Shown here in pieces: positions 28,638 to 36,247 of a stretch of 36,247 nt of DNA. Each line of letters starts with the position of its first letter. The stretch's first letter is position 1. This DNA is from Symbiodinium natans (Eukaryota; Sar; Dinophyceae; Suessiales; Symbiodiniaceae), in NCBI GenBank assembly GCA_905221605.1, contig CAJNDS010001835.1, forward strand, positions 458,101-494,347, in the 5' to 3' direction. A program made the translations under genes and the position numbers. The notes beneath the pieces are model-generated. The model did no database searches. It had not been told where the DNA came from and was given only the letters and a program-made list of their open reading frames with translations.

Positions 28638-29215
28638 ATGCGCAGGTCAGAGCGTGGCCGTGAGCGTGGCGGCGACCGTGGTGACCGTGGCGATCGTGGC
28701 GACCGCGACCGCGGCGACCGTGGCGACCGTGGCGATCGAGGCGACCGTGGCGATCGTGGTGACCGCAATCGGGATCGCGAGCGTGCAGAGCGTGGTGACC
28801 GAGATCGAGACCGTGATCGTGGCGACCGTGGCGATCGTGCCCACGTCGATGGAGGTGCCTTAGTAGCCTTAGTGCCTGCTGTGCCTTGCTCGTGTTCTTG
28901 CGGGATGCAGGTGGTGATCGCCAGGCCCACTGCATCTCATGATCTCTGAGTGGTCGACCCCCCTTTCGGTAGCTGCAGGAGCGGCGTGGCAGAAGTCGAA
29001 GCAAGCATCCCAGATGTCCACAGATTTTGTGGGAGATTGTGGTATCTGATGGAACGCAAATGACAAGTTTTGTGCTGTTCTGTGTAGGGTCCGGCAGAAT
29101 CGCAAATAATTGACCTTGAAGTCTTATGATGGTTGGTTGTTGTAGGTCGTCGGCGGCGCAGCCGCAGCCGGGTCTCGGGCCCAGCGCTTCATCGGTCAGA
29201 CCTTAAGCTGCTCAG
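28638..29215 (+). CDS. Arg/Asp-repeat and RS-rich protein (SR-like), tentative exons
   Basis: The first exon from ATG 28638 encodes MRRSERGRERGG then many GDR/RGD/DRD units to about residue 70. Best reading of the continuation: exon 28638-28854, a 14-base exon 28911-28924 (GDRQ), a 16-base exon 28979-28994 (ERRGRS), then an exon from 29146 giving RRRRSRSRVSGPALHRS. Introns would be GT-AG (56 b), GC-AG (54 b) and GT-AG (151 b), each with AG|G, and phases fit. RS-rich tails occur in splicing factors and other RNA-binding proteins. No RRM was seen, so the identity is open. Exons of 14-16 bases are unusual and need transcript proof. The DNA of exon 1 is itself a GTGGCGACC minisatellite (28655-28845). 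Confidence 0.45.
28650..28848 (+). repeat. 9-base GTGGCGACC/GATCGTGGC minisatellite
   Basis: About 20 imperfect 9-base units (GTGGCGACC, GTGGTGACC, GTGGCGATC). In the + strand frame from 28638 they encode GDR/RDR units. Other frames give Val/Ala/Thr-rich or Ser/Pro/Arg-rich products. Confidence 0.9.
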
Positions 29216-29269
29216 TACGAAGCAACACAAGCTTCCACTGCGGCGGGGTGCTTGGTGGGTCATGTGGGA

Positions 29270-30550
29270 TCAAAATTTTCATCACAACGAGAGCTGCTGA
29301 GATTCGTTTGGCACGTTCAAGCCCCGAGAAATCCTCACACCCGGCCATACCCCATCCTGGCGCGCTCCAGCCCTCTGCTTTTAGTCGCTTGCCTGTAACA
29401 CTGGGGAATTGTGCACAGTGCACGCTACTCGGATCCGTCTTTGTGACATGCCTAAGACCGTGACGACGGGACCTCGAATTTGTTGGGACAACCGAAGCAA
29501 GTACGCATTGCAGTAGGGAAAGCCCGTGCGACCATCATCAGCAAGAACCCGGCACACTCTTGGCTCTTGCCACTCCGGCTCAACGATCTCCAGTGTTTTG
29601 ATGCCTTTTGTGCCTTTGCGTTTGCTCATGGTTTTCTGAAGTCTCACAGCTTTAATTAGGCCATTCCGTGTTGCCTCGCTTCCTGCTGAAAGGCTGCAGC
29701 CGCTTGAGATGGGAGGCCTGCTGAGACCCGCAAAGTTACGCGCAAGTTCCTGCTTAAACAGGCAGCTGAGAGTATCTTGGTGCGCACCTGCCACATGACA
29801 AAATGCATTGCTTTGGGCTTCACCTTGGTGCTGCCAAGCATTGTCAGACCTGCACAACTGCACCTTTGTGATCGCCAGCTTTGCTTGGGAACGGGGCCTG
29901 GTGAAAAGCAAGCATGCAGATGGATTTGACGCAATGCTACCAGTAAGATCCAGGAAGAAACCTTTGGCTGACTTTCTTAGCATGGAGCCTGCCACGAGTG
30001 CAGCCGGCCCCTCCCGCAAGGCAAGACACACATCATCGCACACAAAGCGTTCCAAAGGTTTTCAGATTCTGGGGATTCGCGGGAATGGCGCAAGAAGTGC
30101 AACAAGAGTTCCACGTTCGTTTCGAGTGTGTTAGCATGTTGAACCGGCTCTGGGCCAGGCTTCTCGCTGCCTGGCAGAACTGCTCCAGTCTGATGAGGGA
30201 CAGGTTCCTATGGTTCCTTCGAGTTTCCGGGGCTTGTTGGACTTGCAGCCTCTGAGCTTTTCAGGCACTTGAAGGTCCATTTTCAGGACACGAACCCTCC
30301 AGTGGTTTGAGCGACTGCCAGCTTTTTTCAAAATCTTGATAGCACAGGGTTCAGGCTGTGCCAGCCAGCCTGGTCTTCCATTTTCCTGTTGCTATAGAGC
30401 GCATGGTGCATTTTGCTGGCTAGGGGCTACCGGCATGGAGGTCTGCTTCCTTGTCAAGTTCTTGATGCAGAGAGGGAGAAGCGCTGCGGCAGAAATGAGG
30501 CAGGGAAATGGCTGGGCTGAACGGTTGAGTTTTTTGCGCTGAAGAAAGAC
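29270..30550. other. No supported gene
   Basis: A 224-aa minus-strand ORF (29381-30055) is the longest open frame but shows no domain, and its strand disagrees with all recognised genes. The + strand ORFs at 29808-30255 overlap it and are likewise unrecognised. Confidence 0.35.
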
Positions 30551-30551
30551 A

Positions 30552-30827
30552 TTGCATGACTTCAGTTCATTGATGCCAAGGAATCGGCTTGCAAAGGGCC
30601 AGCCCGTTCAAGCTCGCGGCTTCCACTTCAATCAGGAGGTAGCGTCCTTGTTTCCTGGGCCATATATGTGTCTGTGTGTTATTGCGTGTTACTGGGTGGT
30701 TGTCAGCTTCGCGTGTTTGGTTGTTTTGCACCAGGTCATTGCGGAGGCTCTCCGTCGTTGGGAAGTTGAAGAAGAGGAAATGAAGAGGCACATCTGCGAA
30801 TGCCGCGTACGATTTTTTGCAGGCTAG
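30552..30827 (+). CDS. Possible two-exon fragment, unknown protein
   Basis: The open frame 30552-30827 contains a plausible 96-base GT-AG intron (30639-30734; GAG|gtagcg ... ttgcaccag|GTC). Its removal joins RGFHFNQE to VIAEALRRWEVEEEEMKRHI, a charged helical segment, and removes an odd Cys/Val-rich hydrophobic stretch encoded by the intron. No family recognised; start and end uncertain. Confidence 0.3.
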   Translation: MHDFSSLMPRNRLAKGQPVQARGFHFNQEVASLFPGPYMCLCVIACYWVVVSFACLVVLHQVIAEALRRWEVEEEEMKRHICECRVRFFAG

Positions 30828-30829
30828 CT

Positions 30830-32400
30830 TAGCATCCTGGCTTGACAGATGTAAGCGGCGGCCAGGTCGAGTAGGTCAAGTGCGAGGACGGCAGTGCAGA
30901 CAGCGGGTGTCCCTGGCTGGGCAGCTGGGCCAGCACAGGGTGAAGGCACCAAGATGCCGACGAACAAAACCACCTCATTCTGCCTTTGAGAACCCACTTT
31001 GATGCAGGTGACAGCCGAAGCTCTCTTCGTAGGCCTTCGGAAACTTGACCCTGCCTCGGCTGCCTTGCAAACTACCGTCTCCCCTCTTCCAAGTGCAGGC
31101 CTGTCGACAAAGGGGACAGCGAGCAGACCACGAGACAGGCCGCGTCATATGTAGTGACTATGTAGTGAGTGCAATCACGGTTCAGCAAGCCTCAGTACAA
31201 GCTCAGTACAGATCAGTACATCTGTGTCAAGTTTGAGGGCCGGGTCGAAGGGCACTTCGGCTCAGGTTCCCGGTGTTCCCGCGCTGCGGCGCAGGCTTGC
31301 CCTTGGCTTGTGGCTTTTGCCTGCCTTCTGAGACGGCTGCTCCTTGAGACGCCGGCTCAAGAAACAAAACACCAACCGCTCAAACACGAGTAGAGCGACA
31401 TTCAGAGTCTGCGGAAATGGAATGCAGAATCCAGAAAGGAAGACGCAGCAGGACCATGAAGGCCAAGAGCTATCAAGCGTGCAGGGCAGTTGAGCCGGAT
31501 GAGGTGTTTAGGCAGCTCATGGCAATCATGCCGGAAGCTGGCTGCTGCCGCCTCTGCCGCATCCGCTGCTGGGATTGGGCTAAAGCGAAGTGAAGGAGGC
31601 AGCGTTCGTGCAGCTAGTGCCGCCGACTGGAGTCAGAAGGAGGCACGCCGCAGCCGAATTCAGCAGAGGGGACCGCTTCAGAATGCTGAAGATGGAAGCC
31701 AAAAGAGGCTTTTGACCAAGTCACGGGAGCCACAACGGTAAGTATGGTAACAATGTATGGGTGTTGTGGTGCAAGCGAGGTGCTGCAGGCTGCTCGGGTG
31801 GATCACTCCCAGACGAAGGAGTCTTTTTTGGTGCTTCTTAAGGTTGGTTTTGGTTGACATGTTCATGCGGTTTTGCTCCATGGAATGATGCTTCTTGCGG
31901 CTGGCACCATCAGCACCACTGGGACCATTCAATTTTGTGGGGACGTCGGGGATCGCCCATGCAGGATCACGCAGGGCAATATGTTCCACAAAGTCAAGCA
32001 CACCAGAGCAAGATGCTGGGGCATGGCCGTAACCTGCGGCGGCCAAAGCAGACACGGTCAAAGGAGCAACGAAAACAAGGCTGGAGGCCCACATCCGCCT
32101 TCAGCTTCTGAGAGAAGCCTTATAAGTATGAGTGGAGGAAAAGTGCTTTCTCTAAAAATTCCATACCTGGGAGGTTTGTGGGGACAACACCTTCAGCTTT
32201 CAAGACTCCAAAAAGACTTCCCGCTTCTTACAGTAGCGATCATCGCCCACATTTTGCAGAGTCCACTCCCCTTCCCGGCATTCATGTAGGTTTTGTGCTC
32301 CCTCCCCCGCATCTGACATACCAGCGATCGAGAACCTACGAGGACGCTTCTCTGCTTTCCCGTGGTGTGCAACAGCCAGGGAACCTTGAAAGAACCGCAC
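30830..32400. other. No supported gene
   Basis: Short ORFs only. 31490-31741 (+) is Ala/Ser/Arg-rich without a domain. A minus-strand ORF (31678-32094) starts with a signal-peptide-like MWASSLVFVAPLTVSALAAA, but the rest is unrecognised and on the opposite strand. Local CAGTACA direct repeats occur at 31190-31220. Confidence 0.35.
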
Positions 32401-32407
32401 CCAAAAC

Positions 32408-33554
32408 ATGCCTATTCCCAAACTAGTGCGGTTTTTGCCGCTACGACTGCTCTCAGGAGGTCGCCTCCACACGCTGGCTAAAGCTGCAGACTTTGACATA
32501 CCGAGCCCTGACGCAAGACGACCCCAAGATCACCCAGTGCCACTAGGCAGTCGGCTAGACGTCTAGCATTATGAGTTATGTCATGCGCATGACAACGGGA
32601 TTCAAGGAGACGAGGCGGGTCGAGATCGGCGCTGGGACAGCGTGTCCCGGACTACTCGCCGCGCCTCGCTGGCCACGTCCGGCGTTGATGCTGTGGCGAT
32701 TCTTGCCGTGCTGCGTTCCTCCGCCAACCCTGGGCGAGCTGAGACGTTGTTGGTCCAGCAGGACTGGCGGCAATGCCCCTGCAGTAGGAAGCCTCGTAGA
32801 TGCACATCTTTTGGTATCAACTCTTCTTGGCATTGCTGTTCTCGCAGTTCCGGCCGCCTGTGGACTGTCCCACGATTGAGCTCCCGGCTGGCCTTGTGGA
32901 CGAGGGTGAGACGGCCCAGGAGGCTTGAGGTGATGCCCAAAGGGTAAGCCGGGTAAGGTACGTAAGGTTAGCAGGCCCAGGTCTAGGGCCTAGGTACGTC
33001 AGCACAGCGTTCGCCCAGGCAGCTCTACGAGAGCTCAAGGAGGAAACGGGTTACATCGGCACGGTTGCGGAATGCTCGGGGGTTCTTACCATGTCGCCAG
33101 GGCTTTGCGATGAGATGATCAGGCTTGTTGTTGTCGACGTGGATCTAGACCGGCCTGATGCTTTGCTGCAGTGACTGCAGTGCTACTGCTACTGGTCCTA
33201 CTTACCGCTAGCACTTTTCATTTCAATCGCAGGGTCTTGTGTTGTGGGCCTGGTCGGGTGCATAAGGAAAACCAGTCGCCAGCGCAGCAGTTGGACGAAA
33301 CGGAACGCATCGTGGTACGCCGCGTTCCTTTGGATCAACTTCTGCAAGAGCTCGAGGTCTTAATCCGACAAGGATGTATGCCGATTGCAGGCCGGCTGCT
33401 TGCGCATGCTCACACTCTGCCCCCGTTGTTTCTCCGAAAGGCATCACAGATGACATGCAGACTGTATACTCTAGGATGCCGCAGGCTTGTACTTCTTGGC
33501 CGTCGGCTTACGCCTTGGTCTTCGACCCTTCGGCGGAAGCTTAACGCAGCTTAA
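32408..33554 (+). CDS. Nudix hydrolase, NUDT5/ADP-sugar pyrophosphatase-like
   Basis: Hydrolyses nucleoside diphosphates linked to another group, probably ADP-ribose or a similar ADP-sugar (family inference). Exons by protein continuity: about 32615-32761 (RRWDSVSRTTRR, SGVDAVAILAVL, ETLLVQQ), 32848-32922 (FRPPVDCPTIELPAGLVDEG), 33019-33159 (AALRELKEETGYIG, CSGVLTMSPGLCDEMIRLVV), and 33267 to at most 33554 (QQLDETERIVVRRVPLDQLL, GCMPIAGRLLAHA). The exon 2/3 junction restores an exact Nudix box: G-x5-E-x7-RELKEETGY. Introns are GA-AG (86 b), GC-AG (96 b) and GC-AG (107 b). An upstream ATG at 32408 opens a short Leu/Arg-rich stretch (MPIPKLVRFLPLRLLSGG) that could be a mitochondrial-targeting first exon; its link is unproven. 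The last ~35 residues may be intron read-through. Confidence 0.85.
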
Positions 33555-34636
33555 CTCATCAGTCCATGGTGCATTTCCATCTGCATTTCATTGCCTAGAG
33601 CCTGCTTACATGCCACTACAGTTGCGAGGAGGTGGGGAGTTTCGATTGAGACGTAGGGGGGTCGTGGCTGAGGATGAGGCATTGTCCGCACTGAGGTCGA
33701 CAGGATGATAGATGATGGCATGGAGCGTGGGCAAAAAGGAGATAAGCGGAAGTCTGCCTCTGATCTTGAATCCTGCGGTACACTTGCGGTCTAACCTGTG
33801 AATGCTGTCTACTTTCGTCGGGGCACATTTCCCAGAATACATGCTATTGATTGTGCGACGATTTTGCTCTTCCATATCTGGTCGTTGGCTATGGATGATG
33901 GCCGGTTGACCCATCACGGCGGATTGATCCGATGGCTGGTGTTCAAAGTGTTGTACTCCGCTGTTCCCTCAGAATCCTTGCGAGGCCAAGGCCAGCTGCA
34001 GCCCAAGTTTGGATCCCAGCACATCGGGCCGGTGGAGCGCAAAACCGCTGACTCTGAAGTGCATCTGAAGACACCTGAAGCAACTGAAGTGCAACTGTGC
34101 GGAGGACGGGGGGGCATACACGGGGTGCGGGAGAGCGCCTTTGCCTTGAGGACCCTTTCATGGATGCAGAGCAGTGCAGGCACCGCCCTCGCTCTATCCA
34201 TTAGCAGTGCTCAGTGACAGTGCAAATTCTCGTAATTGTATGGCGCAGGAGGGAGCCCGAAGCTGAGAAAGCCACCCTGACCAGGCAAGTTGCCTCAGAA
34301 ACTTGGCTTGCTGAGAGGCGCTGTTGACACTTCGATCTGTCAGGGCGTGGCTTGAGATGGCCCAGGCTCGTGGCATCCCCAGTCTCTCATAGCCTCTCAA
34401 GTTGCAGGATCGCCCAACAAAGTGCCGGAAGACTGAGTCAGTGCATGCTGCCGCCCCATGTGTTTCGGAGTGTCTGAGCCTCTGAAATCAGGGAGGAGAG
34501 ATGCAAACACGAGTAAGCCAAGAAATGATGCTTGTGTAAAGACATCGACCCTTGGCCACTAAAGTTTGCCATGTAGTACCTAGGCTGTATACCTCTTTAC
34601 AGCTCGAACCCTGGGCAAACGCAGAGTGGCATAGCC
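33555..34636. other. Intergenic, no supported gene
   Basis: A 139-aa + strand ORF (33798-34217) and overlapping minus-strand ORFs show no domain. Short CTGAAGTGCA(T/A)CTG direct repeats occur at 34055-34100. Confidence 0.4.
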
Positions 34637-35986
34637 ATGGATGAGGAGGTGGGGACACCGTGCCCCAAGCGCCCGCGGCTGGACCTGTCAAGGGCCAAGA
34701 CGCAGGAGGAGGAGCTGGACGATCTCATTGAAAGCGGGCTCTTGGATGAGCCATCGGAGCCACCGGAGGAGGTTGCTCGACAAACTTTTGCAACCCACTT
34801 CTCGGCGAAAGGATTCAGAGTCGAGGAAGAGGAGCTGCCGAAGCTTCTGACAGAGGTCCTGGAGAAGGGCCCATCATGGGGTGAGACCAGATACTGGCGA
34901 TGTGCAGCCCTGTTTGTTGGTTGCATCGCGAGATCTACCAGATCATGCCGAATCGCCTTTGTCGCACACCCGAAGGGGTTGAGCATCCTGGGCCTTGTGC
35001 TGAAGGAGGCTGTTGCCCGTTTGGAGTCTCCAGGGTCGCATCAAGAAGCAAGCATGCTTGCGCTCGCCTGTCTCACTTGTTTGAAGTCTCTGCCTTTGGG
35101 GCGCGCCTCGCTCTGGGAGCACCGGCATGCGATTGGAAAGCCATTTGACCAGCTGCACAAGTGGTGTAGCAAGGATCGTAGCGCCATTGCGGCCGAGCTC
35201 CGGGCCCCGACCCTTGAGCTGTGCCAGCGCTGGAAGCGACAGCCAAAGCCCGCAGCTCAAGAGCAGCCACACAAAGCCTTGCGTGGCAAAGTGCTCCAGC
35301 TCATCACAAGCGGGCTCCAGGGTCGAGGTGCCTCGCCTTCGCCGGCTTCTCCTGCTCCGCTTGCTCCGGGTTCGCCGGCCCAACTCCCTCAGAATCTGGT
35401 TGCTGCTGAAGTGGAGAGTGCGCTCTGGAGCCGCTATGGTGCAAACAAGACAACAGAGTACAGGCACCACGCGCGCATGCTCCGGGCTAACCTGGCTCTC
35501 CCAGGCAATGGGGAGCTTCGAGCAAGGGTCCTAGCAGGAGATCTGAAGGCTGAGGAGTTGGTGTCGATGGACTCGAATGCCTTAGCGCCCGACGAGATCC
35601 AACGGCAGCGCAGGGAGGTTCAGCTGCAGGCCATGAAGGAGGTCGTAGTTGAGGAGCTGCTGCCTGTCAGGCCTGAGGAGGGGGAAGGCTCATCTTTCGA
35701 CCCAAGTGCAGATCTCAACACGGCACCTTTGGTCTGGCGAAGTCCAACCAAAGAGGCTAAGGCGGCCAAGGTGGAGAAAGAAAAGCATGTTGTGGAGGAG
35801 GGGGAGGAGGAGGGAGCTACAGGTTTGCCCATGGTGCCGCCTCCTACACCCTTTCGCCTTTCTGTGGCTACGCCAGCGCTGGAACCGGGGACGTCTGACA
35901 TTCCGGAGATGCTTGCCACGCCAGGGCCGGATGAGGAGGATGATGACCTAATGACCGTCCTTCGTTTCCTGGCCTCGGGGCCATGA
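34637..35986 (+). CDS. TFIIS N-terminal and central-domain protein, intronless
   Basis: Single ORF of 449 aa. A basic cluster PCPKRPR (8-14) could be a nuclear signal. Residues about 108-201 (HPKGLSILGLVLKEA ... GKPFDQLHKWCSKDRSAI ... LCQRWKR) fit the helical TFIIS N-terminal (TND/LW) domain. Residues about 214-340 fit the TFIIS central domain: LRGKVLQLI, AAEVESALW, TTEYRHHARMLRANL, NGELRARVLAGDL, SMDSNALAPDE, RQRREVQLQAM. TFIIS binds RNA polymerase II and stimulates transcript cleavage through a C-terminal zinc ribbon. Here no Cys4 ribbon follows; the C-terminus is a Pro/Glu-rich tail ending DEEDDDLMTVLRFLASGP. It therefore resembles TFIIS-domain regulators (for example the Bye1/PHF3 kind, though no PHD finger is seen) more than TFIIS itself. 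The ATG follows GGCATAGCC; an AG acceptor (TTTACAG) lies about 35 bases upstream. Confidence 0.85.
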   Translation: MDEEVGTPCPKRPRLDLSRAKTQEEELDDLIESGLLDEPSEPPEEVARQTFATHFSAKGFRVEEEELPKLLTEVLEKGPSWGETRYWRCAALFVGCIARSTRSCRIAFVAHPKGLSILGLVLKEAVARLESPGSHQEASMLALACLTCLKSLPLGRASLWEHRHAIGKPFDQLHKWCSKDRSAIAAELRAPTLELCQRWKRQPKPAAQEQPHKALRGKVLQLITSGLQGRGASPSPASPAPLAPGSPAQLPQNLVAAEVESALWSRYGANKTTEYRHHARMLRANLALPGNGELRARVLAGDLKAEELVSMDSNALAPDEIQRQRREVQLQAMKEVVVEELLPVRPEEGEGSSFDPSADLNTAPLVWRSPTKEAKAAKVEKEKHVVEEGEEEGATGLPMVPPPTPFRLSVATPALEPGTSDIPEMLATPGPDEEDDDLMTVLRFLASGP

Positions 35987-36247
35987 AAAACTGGCTGGAA
36001 GTGACCTGCAGGAGACCGGAATAATATGGTCTGTGCTGTGCTCTGCTGTTCGGTGTAAGGCTGCAACAGGTGGTGCCACGAGCCACCCCAGTAGACTGAA
36101 GCCAAGGCCGCACGCAAGCTGACAACGCTTCTTGCCGCGGGCTGAGGGTCTCGGATTTGTGCCGCTTGTTTCAACTGACGCCTTGCACTGTAGGCGTGGC
36201 CAGCATGAGCTTAGCAAGATTGTGCCTTGCTTGCTGGTGACGTGCGC
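35987..36247. other. 3' flank of TFIIS-like gene
   Basis: No ORF of interest and no AATAAA-type signal; the window ends here. Confidence 0.5.

Noticed and set aside
29381-30055. 224-aa minus ORF, the longest open frame in its region
   Set aside because: No domain or protein-like pattern I could recognise; strand inconsistent with neighbours. Left unannotated pending RNA data.
34585-34636. Relict spliced-leader sequence upstream of the intronless genes (also checked at 18925-18944)
   Set aside because: Only weak resemblance to the dinoflagellate leader core (GCCATTTTGGCTCAAG); not enough to claim a recycled cDNA.
1-36247. CRISPR array, rRNA, bacterial operon or viral gene set
   Set aside because: No regularly spaced repeat-spacer units, no conserved rRNA segments, no Shine-Dalgarno-linked operons and no capsid, terminase or replication genes were seen.

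Overview
The window looks like nuclear DNA of a dinoflagellate, most likely a Symbiodiniaceae-type alga. The evidence is: (i) split genes whose introns can be placed by protein continuity mostly start with GC or GA rather than GT, and nearly always end AG|G; (ii) every gene I recognise lies on the + strand; (iii) gene families typical of these genomes are present (ankyrin, EF-hand with a degenerate RING/U-box, TPR, an APE-type LINE); (iv) degenerate TTTAGGG-like repeats and many low-complexity arrays occur. No organelle, bacterial or viral gene set was seen.

Layout. 1-7.4 kb is repeat-dominated: a TGGGTTTGACC minisatellite carrying a ~300 bp direct duplication, GGCCCC palindromes, a telomere-like stretch (2.5-4.1 kb), a GTACTAC/AAAGTCGACTTT tandem array, two arrays of one 'ACAACCCTCTGCGGGT' repeat in opposite orientation (5.39-5.52 and 7.24-7.40 kb), a very G-rich duplicated block, and a GC-rich degenerate ORF. 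About 7.4-12.8 kb is one decayed LINE retrotransposon: RING-CH-like zinc-finger ORF, APE-type endonuclease, reverse transcriptase, 3' zinc motif. It is interrupted by two insertions with target-site duplications and by three frame-shifting micro-duplications. 13-18.8 kb is mostly non-coding, with GT-rich tracts and one weak exon candidate.

18.9-36 kb is the gene-bearing part, all on +: an ankyrin protein (18945-19820); an exon cluster of an unidentified helical module (21.8-22.35 kb); a degenerate RING/U-box plus four-EF-hand protein in six exons (22583-24072); a PhyH-type dioxygenase-like region (24.26-25.2 kb) and a TPR region (25.24-25.82 kb), both with apparent frameshifts; a second copy of the helical module (25.85-26.56 kb); a gelsolin/severin-like protein in four exons (27403-28448); an Arg/Asp-repeat then RS-rich protein (28.64-29.2 kb); a NUDT5-like Nudix hydrolase (about 32.4-33.55 kb); and an intronless TFIIS-central-domain protein (34637-35986).

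The genes do not form an obvious pathway. They look like independent eukaryotic genes in a one-directional array. Exon junctions were inferred by eye from protein continuity and splice dinucleotides, without transcripts, so junctions may be off by a few bases and terminal exons may be missing.
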